Assembly (NCBI RefSeq): GCF_004208635.1
Contig: NZ_CP035806.1
Location: 2,728,001-2,792,000, forward strand
Direction of reading: 5' to 3'
Origin: Leucobacter triazinivorans
GTDB taxonomy: Bacteria > Actinomycetota > Actinomycetes > Actinomycetales > Microbacteriaceae
Length of the DNA: 64,000 bases
Part shown: piece by piece, positions 15,452-23,958 of the stretch
Position numbering within the stretch: position 1 is the stretch's first letter
Layout: each line of letters starts with the position of its first letter
The notes under the pieces: model-generated
The model's input: only the letters and a program-made list of their open reading frames with translations
What the model was told of the DNA's origin: nothing
The model's database searches: none
Program-made: the position numbers and the translations under genes

Positions 15452-16978
15452 ATGCGTCAATTCTTCGGTGGCCTCGTCGCCGTCCTCGCCCTGGTCCTCG
15501 GAAGCCTCGTGATCGCGTCGCCCGCTCGCGCCGACACCGTCACCTGGGACGGGGAACTCTCCGCAGGAGCGGCCACCTGGCTGCGTCCGAGCTGCCTCTC
15601 GGCGGGCACCGGAGAGGAATGGTGGCAGAAGCAGGCGTTTCGCGTCGACGCCGACGGCATGTACGAGCTGGAGATGATCTCTTCCGCACCCGTGGAGGCC
15701 GGAGGATCGTCGCCCGACGGGTTCTTCCTACTCTACGAGGCGCCGTTCGATCCCGCCGCACCGACCGTCAACTGCATTGCGGACAACGACGACGGTGCAT
15801 CGGCGCTCAATCCGAGGCTGGTGCAGGCGCTGACCGCTGGCACCGACTACGTCCTGGTGACCACTCAGTGCTGCGACGGCATCACCCCGGCGCAGGCGAT
15901 GACCTACACGAACCAGATCACCGGCCCGGGCGCGGTCACCCTGACCCAACAGATCCTCGCTGCCCCGACGGAGTCCACGATCCCAGCGGCGACCGATACA
16001 GTCCAGATCATCTTCAGGCTTTCTGCGCCGCCCGCGGCCAACGTGACGATCCCGCTGGTGAGTGCGGATCCGGGGCTCCTGAGCGTTCCCGCATCGGTCA
16101 CGATCACACCGGCCCAGTGGAGCACCGGTGTGCCCGTCAGCGTGACGCGCACGACTCCCGTCGCGGCGGATGCGACGGTCGCTATCGATGCCGGGCCTGC
16201 CGTCAGTGCGGATCCCGCCTTCGCGGGCCAGACCCTCGGCGGTCTCGGCGTCACCCTGATCGCGCCGGTTGCTACGGCGACGACGCTGGCAGCCGCGCCG
16301 AGTTCGCCGGTGTTCGGCGACGAGGTCGTGCTGACCGCGACGGTCGACGTGACGGGGGCGATCGGCGCCGTGGACTTCTTCGCCGACGGCCTTCCGCTCG
16401 GCAGCGCGCCGCTGGTCGACGGCGCTGCCGCGCTCGCCGTCACCGATCTCGCCGCGGGGGCGCGCACCCTGACCGCGGAGTACTCGGGGGATCCCGAGCG
16501 CGCGGCATCGACGTCCGATCCGGTCGGCCTGGTCGTCTCGGCGGTGGCGACGAGCACGCGACTCACGATCTCCGCGCGCACGTCGACCCTGGGCGACGAT
16601 GTGACGCTGACCGCCGAGGTCACGGGCGGGGCGCCGACCGGCGACGTCGACTTCCGTGCCGATGGGCGCTCGCTCGGAGTCGTCTCCCTGCGCGACGGTG
16701 CGGCCGAGCTCACCGTCGGCGACCTCCCGGCGGGGCGCCACGCGATCACCGTGCAGTACGCGGGCGACGGCAACCACACGGAGTCGGCCTCGGAGACCGT
16801 GGTGCTCGACGTGCAGGGCGCGTCCGAGGATGACGCGACCGCTGCTCCGGCGCGGCTGCCCGAGACCGGAGGCGACGTTGTGCCGGGACTGTTCGCGGGC
16901 GGTGCGCTGCTCGCGGGCGGTGCGCTGATCGGCGCGGGCGGCATGCTCGGCGCGCGCCGCGCGCGATCCCGCCCCTGA
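15452..16978 (+). CDS. LPXTG-anchored surface protein with Ig-like repeats
   Basis: A 508-residue secreted protein: signal peptide to about residue 29 (ASPARA), a unique N-terminal domain of about 130 residues with Cys pairs and a Ca-site-like DNDDG, a beta domain, then two homologous Ig-like repeats of about 85 residues (each with a GDV/IGAVDFxADG core; about 275-370 and 370-465), and the sorting signal LPETG with a Gly/Ala-rich membrane helix and RRARSRP tail. Sortase would link it to peptidoglycan. The repeats resemble Big_3_5-type modules seen in adhesins. A role in surface contact or substrate binding is an inference. Confidence 0.85.
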   Translation: MRQFFGGLVAVLALVLGSLVIASPARADTVTWDGELSAGAATWLRPSCLSAGTGEEWWQKQAFRVDADGMYELEMISSAPVEAGGSSPDGFFLLYEAPFDPAAPTVNCIADNDDGASALNPRLVQALTAGTDYVLVTTQCCDGITPAQAMTYTNQITGPGAVTLTQQILAAPTESTIPAATDTVQIIFRLSAPPAANVTIPLVSADPGLLSVPASVTITPAQWSTGVPVSVTRTTPVAADATVAIDAGPAVSADPAFAGQTLGGLGVTLIAPVATATTLAAAPSSPVFGDEVVLTATVDVTGAIGAVDFFADGLPLGSAPLVDGAAALAVTDLAAGARTLTAEYSGDPERAASTSDPVGLVVSAVATSTRLTISARTSTLGDDVTLTAEVTGGAPTGDVDFRADGRSLGVVSLRDGAAELTVGDLPAGRHAITVQYAGDGNHTESASETVVLDVQGASEDDATAAPARLPETGGDVVPGLFAGGALLAGGALIGAGGMLGARRARSRP

Positions 16979-17109
16979 GGCAGGGGCCGGAGCGGCGCCG
17001 CGTGTGGCTGCACCGTGGGGCTCGTGCGCCCGAGTACCCGAGTGCGGTGTGCCCCGGATGCGTGAAGTCCTGTGTGCAGGAAGCCCCTGCGCAGCAGGCC
17101 CGTCAGCAG

Positions 17110-17182
17110 TAGGCCCCGCCGGGCTCGAACCGGCGACCCGCGGATTAAAAGTCCGATGCTCTACCAACTGAGCTAGAGGCCC
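17110..17182 (-). tRNA. tRNA-Lys (anticodon TTT)
   Basis: A 73-nt cloverleaf with acceptor stem paired (one G1-U72 wobble pair), D arm AGCTCAGTTGGTAGAGC, anticodon loop CTTTTAA giving TTT, and T loop TTCGAGC. CCA is not encoded. Confidence 0.92.
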
Positions 17183-17310
17183 GTGGTTACCGATTCTATC
17201 GGGTTTCGCCGAGGCTCCGGTGCACGCGGAGTGCGAGACGGGCGCGTAGAATCGCCGGGTCCGCGACAACGGGCGCCCAGAGAAGTCCGCATCGACCCCG
17301 AAGGAGCTCC

Positions 17311-17940
17311 GTGACCCGAGAACACCCGCGACCGGTCCTCCAGCCGACCGCCAGCTTCGACTGGATCATCGGGTCAGACGAGCCGGGGGCCGCCCACCGG
17401 ATCGCCCAGGAGACCTCGTGGGCGCTGCTCGACCGTGTGCGTGCCGGCGCCGACCCGACCGTGGTCGAGCGCGTCGTCGGACTCGCGTCGGGCGACGGGA
17501 TCGACGACATCGCCGAGCTGTGGGCGGGGGAGGGCACCCACTCGCTCGCGGGTGTGCTGTGGCGCCTGTACCTGCTGCGCCGGGTGGTGTCTGCGGATCC
17601 CGAAGGATCGGCCGAGCTGTTCCGCCGGGGGGCCGCCGCGGCGCAGACGATCGATCCGGTCGTCGCGGGTGCCGCCGAGCCGGTAACGCCGCTCTCGATC
17701 TCCGAGCTCTGCGACACCATCCTCCGCGGCGCATTCGTCGGCGACGTCGGCGACGCGCTCGATCGGGCCGCGAGCTACTGCCAGGTGATGTCGCTGGGAT
17801 CGGCCGACCTCGCGGACACGCGCGACGCTCACGACGACGCGCACGCCGCGCACCTCACCACGCGCGCGCTGCGCTACGCGGGCATGGCCCAGGAACTGCA
17901 CGCCGGTGCGCGTCGCTGGCGCGACGGCACGCTCGCCTGA
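17311..17940 (+). CDS. Conserved actinobacterial hypothetical protein
   Basis: A 209-residue soluble, mostly helical protein starting at GTG 17311 with AGGAG 5 nt upstream. It has no signal peptide or membrane segment. Helical segments such as VERVVGLASGDGIDDIAELW and HSLAGVLWRLYLLRRVV suggest an all-alpha fold. Proteins of this kind lie next to pstB in related Microbacteriaceae and are sometimes mislabelled as RNA polymerase subunits (recalled, not checked). No catalytic motif is visible and no function is proposed. It converges with pstB. Confidence 0.65.
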   Translation: MTREHPRPVLQPTASFDWIIGSDEPGAAHRIAQETSWALLDRVRAGADPTVVERVVGLASGDGIDDIAELWAGEGTHSLAGVLWRLYLLRRVVSADPEGSAELFRRGAAAAQTIDPVVAGAAEPVTPLSISELCDTILRGAFVGDVGDALDRAASYCQVMSLGSADLADTRDAHDDAHAAHLTTRALRYAGMAQELHAGARRWRDGTLA

Positions 17941-18109
17941 GCGCGCACCGAGCGATCGTCGCGCTGCGTGCGCGGACGCTCTGCGATAGACTGGTGCACG
18001 CCGGGCCGCAGTAACCCCGGGCTCCAATTTCTGCCGCCTCGAGCGGCCTTTCGCCGAGAGGCGTTCTGCGGTCCGGCCCTTTTCTGCCCTGCACCGGCCC
18101 GCCGAGCGG

Positions 18110-18889
18110 CTACCCGAAGCGGCCGGAGACGTAGTCCTCGGTCGCCTGCACCGAGGGCGTCGAGAAGATCGTCGACGTGTCGTCGTACTCGATGAGCTTG
18201 CCGGGCTTCCCGGTGCCGGCGATGTTGAAGAACGCCGTGCGATCCGAGACGCGCGAGGCCTGCTGCATGTTGTGCGTCACGATGACGATCGTGTACTCCT
18301 TCTTCAGCTCGTCGATGAGATCCTCGATCGCGAGCGTCGAGATGGGATCGAGGGCCGAGCAGGGCTCGTCCATGAGCAGCACCTCGGGGGAGACCGCGAT
18401 CGCGCGTGCGATGCAGAGACGCTGCTGCTGTCCGCCCGAGAGGCCCGACCCCGGCTTGTCGAGGCGATCCTTCACCTCGTTCCAGAGGTTCGCGCCCTGC
18501 AGCGAGCGCTCCACGAGGGCCTCGGCGTCGCCCTTCGAGATCTTCCGGTTGTTGAGCCGCACGCCGGCGAGCACGTTCTCGCGGATCGACATCGTCGGGA
18601 ACGGGTTGGGGCGCTGGAAGACCATGCCCACCTGTCGGCGCACGAGCACGGGATCGACTCCCGCGCCGTAGAGATCCTCGCCGTCGAGCAGCACCTCGCC
18701 CTCGACGCGGGCGCCGGGGATCGCCTCGTGCATGCGGTTGAGGGTGCGCAGGAAGGTCGACTTGCCGCAGCCGGACGGCCCGATGAACGCGGTGACGCTG
18801 CGGGGCTCGATGTTCATCGATACGCCCTCGACCGCCAGGAACTTGGAGTAGTAGACGTTGAGGTCCGAGACCTCGATGCGCTTCGACAT
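18110..18889 (-). CDS. pstB: Phosphate ABC transporter ATP-binding protein
   Basis: A 259-residue ATPase of the high-affinity phosphate importer PstSCAB. Walker [10 protein letters not shown] is at 37-45, the signature [14 protein letters not shown] at about 151-164, Walker [14 protein letters not shown] just after, and the PstB-type Q loop QRPNPFP is present. Ends with the usual VSGRFG. It is the last gene of the minus-strand pst operon, 118 bp after pstA. Confidence 0.97.
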   Translation of the reverse strand: MSKRIEVSDLNVYYSKFLAVEGVSMNIEPRSVTAFIGPSGCGKSTFLRTLNRMHEAIPGARVEGEVLLDGEDLYGAGVDPVLVRRQVGMVFQRPNPFPTMSIRENVLAGVRLNNRKISKGDAEALVERSLQGANLWNEVKDRLDKPGSGLSGGQQQRLCIARAIAVSPEVLLMDEPCSALDPISTLAIEDLIDELKKEYTIVIVTHNMQQASRVSDRTAFFNIAGTGKPGKLIEYDDTSTIFSTPSVQATEDYVSGRFG

Positions 18890-19007
18890 GTGTGGGTTCT
18901 TCCGTTCGGGAGTCTGCTCCGCCGATCGAGCGGAGTCGGAGTCAAGGAGCCGGTGGGCGGGCGGGAAGCGGCGTTCGCCGTCGACTCCCGCCGCGCAGCC
19001 GGCGGGG

Positions 19008-20129
19008 TCAGCGGCCGGTCTTCGGCGCGAACCACCTCGCGATGAGGCGCGCGAGGAGGTTGAGCGCCATGACGATGAGGATCAGCAGGAGCGCCGCCGC
19101 CCAGGCGCGCTCGAGGAACGCGAAGGCCGGGTTGCCCTGGTTGGCGAACTGCGTGTAGACGAAGACGGGCAGCGACTGCATGCGATCCTGGAACAGGTTG
19201 TAGTTCATGGACGCCGTGAATCCGGCGGTGATGAGCAGCGGCGCGGTCTCGCCGATGACGCGGGCGATCGAGAGCATGATGCCGGTGGTGATGCCGGCGA
19301 TCGAGGTGGGCAGGACCACCTTGACGATGGTGCGCCACTTCGGCACGCCGAGTGCGTACGACGCCTCGCGCAGCTCGTTGGGCACGAGCCGCAGCATCTC
19401 CTCGCTGGATCGCACCACGACCGGGATCATCAGCACCGACAGCGCGACGGCCCCCACGATGCCCATGCGCACGCCCGGTCCGAGGAAGAGCGCGAAGACC
19501 GCGTAGGCGAAGAGGCCGGCCACGATGGAGGGGATGCCCGTCATGACGTCGACGAGGAAGGTAATGATCTTGGCGAGCCGGCCCCTGCCGTACTCGACGA
19601 GATAGATCGAGGTCATGAGGCCGAGCGGCACCGAGATCACCGTCGCCGCGAGCGTGATCAGCAGCGTGCCGACCATCGCGTGCAGCGCGCCGCCGCCCTC
19701 GCCGGTGACGTTGCGCATCGACGAGTTGAAGAACTCCGCATCGAATCGCGCCAGGCCGTTGCCGATCACGGTGATCGACACCGAGATCAGCGGCACCATC
19801 GCGAGGAGGAACGCGCTGGTGACGAGCCCCGTGACGAGGCGATCCATCGCCTGCCGTCGACCCTCGACCGCGGTGGACATGACGGTGATCACCACGAGGT
19901 ACGCGATGGCGCCGATCAGCACCGCACCGACGACCGAGAACGCTCCGCCCGAGGCGAGGGCGAGCAGGCCGAAGAGCGCGAACGATGCGACGAGCGAGGC
20001 GCCGAGTACGATCCAGGGGGTGTTGCGCGCGAGCCGGTTGCCGGCGAGCGCGGAGCCCGCGCGGACGGGGCGTACGGTGAGAGCCACGGGATCGGTCCCC
20101 ATTTCTTTGCTTCTTGACTGCTGCAGCAT
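19008..20129 (-). CDS. pstA: Phosphate ABC transporter permease
   Basis: A 373-residue membrane protein. ATG 20129 overlaps the pstC stop (ATGA), giving coupled translation; an internal ATG at 20102 is the other option. The permease core ([26 protein letters not shown]) and the EAA-like loop [24 protein letters not shown] are typical of PstA. The N-terminal 110 residues contain extra hydrophobic segments beyond the six-helix core, as in other actinobacterial PstA proteins. Confidence 0.95.
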   Translation of the reverse strand: MLQQSRSKEMGTDPVALTVRPVRAGSALAGNRLARNTPWIVLGASLVASFALFGLLALASGGAFSVVGAVLIGAIAYLVVITVMSTAVEGRRQAMDRLVTGLVTSAFLLAMVPLISVSITVIGNGLARFDAEFFNSSMRNVTGEGGGALHAMVGTLLITLAATVISVPLGLMTSIYLVEYGRGRLAKIITFLVDVMTGIPSIVAGLFAYAVFALFLGPGVRMGIVGAVALSVLMIPVVVRSSEEMLRLVPNELREASYALGVPKWRTIVKVVLPTSIAGITTGIMLSIARVIGETAPLLITAGFTASMNYNLFQDRMQSLPVFVYTQFANQGNPAFAFLERAWAAALLLILIVMALNLLARLIARWFAPKTGR

Positions 20130-21067
20130 CAGTTGGCGCCCGAGAACTCTGCCCGGCGCGAGACGATCCATCGCGCGACGGCGTTGACGAGGAAGGTCAC
20201 GATGAACAGGATGAGGCCGGTCGCGATGAGCACGTTGATGTTCTCGCCGTAAGCCTCGGGGAACGAGAGCGCGATGTTCGCCGCGATCGTGGACGGATTC
20301 TCGGACGTGAGCAGGCGGAACGAGATGACGCCCGTGGCCGAGAGCACCATGGCGACGGCCATCGTCTCGCCGAGCGCGCGCCCGAGTCCGAGCATGGCCG
20401 CCGAGACGATTCCGGGGCGGCCGAAGGGCAGCACCGCGAGGCGGATCATCTCCCAGCGGGTCGCCCCGAGCGCCAGCGCCGCTTCCTCGTGCAGTGCGGG
20501 CGCCTGCAGGAACACCTCGCGGCAGATCGCGGTCATGATCGGCAGGATCATGACCGCGAGCACGAGCGCGGCGGTGAGGATCGTGCGGCCGGTACCGCTG
20601 GCGGTGCCGCCGAAGAACGGGATCCATCCGAGGTACTCGTTGAGCCACACGAACACGGGCTGCGCGGCCGGGGCGAGGACACCGATGCCCCAGAGGCCGA
20701 AGACCACGCTGGGCACGGCGGCGAGCAGGTCGACGATGTAGCCGAGCACCTGCGCCAGCTGCCGGGGCGCGTAGTGCGAGATGAAGAGCGCGATGCCGAT
20801 GGAGAGGGGCAGCGCGATGAGCAGGGCGAGCGTCGCCGCCCAGACCGTGCCGAAGACGAGGGGGCCGACGTAGGCCCAGAAGTTTGAGGTGAGCAGCGAG
20901 GCGCTCTCATCGGTGGCGACGAAGGCGGGCAGGCTCCGCGCGATGAGGAAGATCGCGACGGCGGCGAGGGTGACGAGGATCATGCTGCCCGCGAACACCG
21001 CGGAGCGCGAGAACACGCGGTCGCCGAGGCTGAGCACCGGTTTTGCAGGGGCGGAGGTGGCGGTCAC
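20129..21067 (-). CDS. pstC: Phosphate ABC transporter permease
   Basis: A 312-residue permease with six membrane helices. The coupling loop EEAALALGATRWEMIRLAVLP and the GLWGIGVLAP and GRALGETMAVAMV motifs are typical of PstC. It lies between pstS (131 bp upstream) and pstA (4-bp overlap) and pairs with PstA to form the channel. Confidence 0.96.
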   Translation of the reverse strand: MTATSAPAKPVLSLGDRVFSRSAVFAGSMILVTLAAVAIFLIARSLPAFVATDESASLLTSNFWAYVGPLVFGTVWAATLALLIALPLSIGIALFISHYAPRQLAQVLGYIVDLLAAVPSVVFGLWGIGVLAPAAQPVFVWLNEYLGWIPFFGGTASGTGRTILTAALVLAVMILPIMTAICREVFLQAPALHEEAALALGATRWEMIRLAVLPFGRPGIVSAAMLGLGRALGETMAVAMVLSATGVISFRLLTSENPSTIAANIALSFPEAYGENINVLIATGLILFIVTFLVNAVARWIVSRRAEFSGAN

Positions 21068-21152
21068 TGAGACTCCGGGGTGAGTGCGGACGGGTGGGGG
21101 CGGAGGGGACTGCTGCTCGAAATGCTATTCGACTTCTGCAGACGCCGCAGCG

Positions 21153-21189
21153 GAGCGGGCGCCGACCACGAGGGGATCGACGCCCGCTC
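21153..21189 (-). terminator. Stem-loop between pstS and pstC
   Basis: GAGCGGGCG and CGCCCGCTC form a 9-bp perfect stem with a 19-nt loop, starting 10 bp after the pstS stop. A partial terminator or mRNA-stabilising hairpin here would allow more PstS than PstCAB to be made, as in many pst operons. Confidence 0.45.
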
Positions 21190-21198
21190 CGAGCACGA

Positions 21199-22302
21199 TC
21201 AGCTGATGGCGTCGATCGCGACCTGCACCTTGCTGCGGAGGTCGGCGGAGATCGGGGCGCTGCCGGCGGACTCGGCGGCAGCAGCCTGGCCGTCCTCGCT
21301 CACGATGTAGCCGAAGTACTCCTTCACCAGCTCGGCGTTGGCGGCGTCGGCGTACTGCTCGCAGCCGATGAGGTAGCTCACGAGCACGATCGGGTAGACG
21401 CCCGCCTCAGTCGAGGTGCGATCCAGCTCGATCGCGAGGTCGTTGTCGCCGCGGCCCTCCTCGAACGGCGAGGCGTCGACGATCGCGGCGGCGGCCTCCG
21501 GGGAGTAGGCGACGTACTCGTCGCCCACCTTGATCTCGACGGTGCCGAGATCGCCGGCGCGCGAGGCGTCGGCGTAGCCGATGGTGCCCACGCCGTTGGT
21601 CACGGCCTCGACGACGCCCGAGGTGCCCTGCGCGCCCTCGCCGCCGAATTCGGTGGGCCACGACTCGATCGATCCGACCGTCCACTCGTCCGCGGCGGCG
21701 GCGGACAGGTAGTCGGTGAAGTTGCCGGTGGTGCCCGACTCGTCCGAGCGGTGCACGGCGGTGATGTTGACGTCGGGGAGGTCCACGCCCTCGTTCTGCG
21801 CGGCGATGGCCGGGTCGTTCCACATAGTGATCTCACCCGTGAAGATCTTGGCGACCGTGGGCGCGTCGAGCTTCAGCGAGTCGACGCCGTCGACGTTGAA
21901 GATCACCGCGATGGGCGAGATGTAGGCCGGGAACTCGACGATGTCGCCCGTCGCGCACGCCTCGAACGGGCCGGCCTCGATCTCGTCGAGCTTGAACGCG
22001 CGATCCGAGCCGGCGAACGAGCTCGCGCCCTGCTAGAAGGTCTCGCGCCCGGCGCCCGAGCCCGTGGGGTCGTAGTTGACCGTGACGCCGGTGTGGGCGG
22101 TCTGGAACCCGGCGACCCAGGCCTCCTGTGCCGAACCCTGCGAGGACGCACCCGCGCCGACGAGCTCACCCGAGAGGGTCGACGCCGAAGCGCTGCCGTC
22201 GGCCGGGGACTCCGGCGCCGACTCGTTGGCGGCACAGGAGGTGAGCGTGAGAGCGGCGATGCCGCCGATGGCTGCGACCTTGGCGAATGCTGAAAGCTTC
22301 AC
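21199..22302 (-). pseudogene. pstS: Phosphate-binding lipoprotein PstS interrupted by an in-frame amber codon
   Basis: The frame is intact over 367 codons except codon 90 (22033-22035), which is TAG. Before it: GTG 22302, lipoprotein signal (LTLTSC), and the ligand-binding block GAGASSQGSAQEAW and DPTGSGAGRETF. After it, in the same frame: QGASSFAGSD, PIAVIFNVDG, IFTGEITMWNDPAI, HRSDESGTTGNFTDYL and the usual C-terminus. PstS normally has a residue, not a stop, between RETF and QGA. A single CAG-to-TAG change (Gln to amber) explains the sequence. It may be a real nonsense mutation, a sequencing error, or a codon read through at some level. ATG 21906 could restart translation but would give a protein without export signal or half the binding site. 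Confidence 0.9.
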
Positions 22303-22362
22303 TGGGGAATGATCCAATCTGAGAGCGGATGTGGGGGCATGACCACGAGCGGCCACACCCCC

Positions 22363-22368
22363 ACGCTA
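22363..22368 (-). promoter_or_regulatory. pstS -10 element (TAGCGT)
   Basis: TAGCGT lies 5 nt beyond the last unit of the PHO box on the pstS side, so transcription would start near 22356, about 54 nt before GTG 22302. Confidence 0.5.
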
Positions 22369-22373
22369 GGGAA

Positions 22374-22417
22374 GGCGGGTGACGCGCGGTCTGCCGGCGG
22401 GTGAACAGCGGGTGAAC
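22374..22417 (-). promoter_or_regulatory. PHO box: four 11-bp direct repeat units upstream of pstS
   Basis: Read on the minus strand there are four consecutive 11-bp units: GTTCACCCGCT (22407-22417), GTTCACCCGCC (22396-22406), GGCAGACCGCG (22385-22395, degenerate) and CGTCACCCGCC (22374-22384). This matches the direct-repeat-unit structure of the PhoP binding site described in Streptomyces (GTTCACC core, 11-bp period). It sits directly before the pstS -10 and also 37 bp before the capA -10 on the other strand, so PhoP could control both directions. Confidence 0.8.
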
Positions 22418-22453
22418 TCGCAGGGGCGGATCAGAGCGAGAAACTCGGAACGG

Positions 22454-22459
22454 TAGCAT
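22454..22459 (+). promoter_or_regulatory. -10 element (TAGCAT) of capA-like gene
   Basis: TAGCAT is 7 nt before GTG 22467, which supports that leaderless start rather than ATG 22458. Confidence 0.5.
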
Positions 22460-22466
22460 GTTCTGC

Positions 22467-23696
22467 GTGACTCGAGTGAACAAGATCGCGGTGGCCGGAG
22501 CGGCCGTCGTCGCGCTGCTGGGCCTGGCGGGCTGCGCTCCGGAACCGGATGCCGCGCCCGTGGCCGAGCAGCCCGCGCCGGCCCCGACGCAGACGCCGGA
22601 GCCCGAACCGGAGCCGCAGCCCGGCGCCGGCCCCGACTGCCCGACCGATCACTGCGTCAGCGTGACGGTGACCGGCGACCTGCTCTTCCACGAGGGGCTG
22701 TGGAGCCAGTACGCCATTCCGACCGATGCGGAGGGGCGCAACTTCGACTTCGTGCCGCTGCTCGAGGGCCAGCGCGCCTACCTCGACCGCACCGATCTCG
22801 CGATCTGCCAGATGGAGACGCCGCTCGCGCCGGTGGGCGGTCCCTATGCGGGCTACCCGGCGTTCAGCACCCCGCCTGAGCTGGCGGCGGCGGTGGCGGA
22901 GATCGGCTACGACGTCTGCACGACGGCGTCGAATCACACGGTGGATCAGGGGACCGAAGGGCTCGTGCGCACGCTCGACCTGCTCGACGAGGCGGGGATC
23001 GCCCACACCGGCTCCTACCGCGCAGAGGGCGAGCGGGACGTGCCGCTCATCGTCGAGGCCAACGGGGTGAAGATCGCCGTGATCACCTCGACGTTCTCGC
23101 TGAACGGGCTCTACGCGGAGCACGACTGGCAGGTCGACTACCGCGAGGAGGAGCCGCGCGTCGATCCCGAGCGGGCCATCGCGAAGGCCGAGAAGGCGCG
23201 CGAGATGGGCGCCGAGATCGTGATCGGCGTGCAGCACATCGGCGAGGAGTACTGGTCGCAGCCCACGCCGGGGCAGATGGAGCTCGCGCACCAGCTGCAC
23301 GACAGCGGGCAGTTCGACTTCGTCTATCAGCACCACGCGCACGCGGTGCAGCCGCTCGAGGACTACGGCGGCAAGTGGGTGCTCTACGGCACGGGCAACA
23401 CCATCAGCGAGTCCGCTCCGCCAGCGCAGCAGGTGAACAACGAGTTCTTGATGACGCGAGTGCAGTTCGCCCGGCAGGACGACGGCACGTGGGTGACCAA
23501 CGACGTGTCGTGGAACGCTGCGACCAATACGCAGGACGGGCAGTACCGGTGGTGCTCAGTGATGCCGGATCAGCCTCAGGGCGTGTGCCAGTCGCCGGAG
23601 TTCGACGCGGGCGTGCTCGAGCGCACCCGCGCCACCGTCAACAGCATGGGGGCCGACGGATCCGGTGCCCGGGAGTGGCTGATCACGCAGGAGTAG
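22467..23696 (+). CDS. CapA-family lipoprotein (poly-gamma-glutamate synthesis type metallophosphatase fold)
   Basis: A 409-residue protein starting at GTG 22467. Residues 1-21 form a lipoprotein signal ending LLGLAGC, followed by a Pro/Glu/Gln-rich wall-spanning linker to about residue 60. The rest is the PGA_cap domain: TVTGDLLFHEGL, CQMETPLAP, TTASNHTVDQG and GVQHIGEEYW carry the Asp, Glu, Asn-His and His metal ligands of this calcineurin-like family. In Bacillus CapA takes part in poly-gamma-glutamate capsule formation, but no capB or capC is nearby, so the substrate is unknown. Position beside the PHO box suggests phosphate control. Confidence 0.85.
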   Translation: MTRVNKIAVAGAAVVALLGLAGCAPEPDAAPVAEQPAPAPTQTPEPEPEPQPGAGPDCPTDHCVSVTVTGDLLFHEGLWSQYAIPTDAEGRNFDFVPLLEGQRAYLDRTDLAICQMETPLAPVGGPYAGYPAFSTPPELAAAVAEIGYDVCTTASNHTVDQGTEGLVRTLDLLDEAGIAHTGSYRAEGERDVPLIVEANGVKIAVITSTFSLNGLYAEHDWQVDYREEEPRVDPERAIAKAEKAREMGAEIVIGVQHIGEEYWSQPTPGQMELAHQLHDSGQFDFVYQHHAHAVQPLEDYGGKWVLYGTGNTISESAPPAQQVNNEFLMTRVQFARQDDGTWVTNDVSWNAATNTQDGQYRWCSVMPDQPQGVCQSPEFDAGVLERTRATVNSMGADGSGAREWLITQE

Positions 23697-23710
23697 CGGG
23701 CGCCTCCGTC

Positions 23711-23900
23711 CCGTCATCCTGCGCGAGGCACGTGCCCCGTCATCCTGCGCGAGGCACGAGTCGCGTCATCCTGCGCGAGGCACGTGCCCCGTCATCCTGC
23801 GCGGGGTACGTGCCCCGTCATCCTGCGCGAGGCACGAGTCCCGTCATCCTGCGCGAGGCACGAGTCCCGTCATCCTGCGCGAGGCACGAGTCGCAGGATC
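23711..23900. repeat. 26-bp tandem repeat array, seven copies
   Basis: The core GTCATCCTGCGCGAGGCAC starts at 23713, 23739, 23765, 23791, 23817, 23843 and 23869, exactly 26 bp apart; units differ at two to three bases (cacgtgccc or cacgagtcc). The array closes with GTCGCAGGATCC, whose CGCAGG is the complement of the CCTGCG at the head of each unit. The single-copy element at 41680-41724 has the same two ends, so the array looks like an expanded version of a dispersed repeat. No gene lies in 23697-23958. Confidence 0.9.
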
Positions 23901-23946
23901 CACAACTCCGGGCCGACTCCTCCACGCATCTCCCGGTTTCGCTTCG

Positions 23947-23952
23947 TAGAGT
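23947..23952 (+). promoter_or_regulatory. -10 element (TAGAGT) of the marP-like gene
   Basis: TAGAGT lies 6 nt before ATG 23959; a leaderless start is likely. Confidence 0.5.
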
Positions 23953-23958
23953 AGGCGC

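Noticed and set aside
23711-23900. CRISPR array
   Set aside because: Units are contiguous 26-bp repeats without unique spacers, and there are no cas genes.
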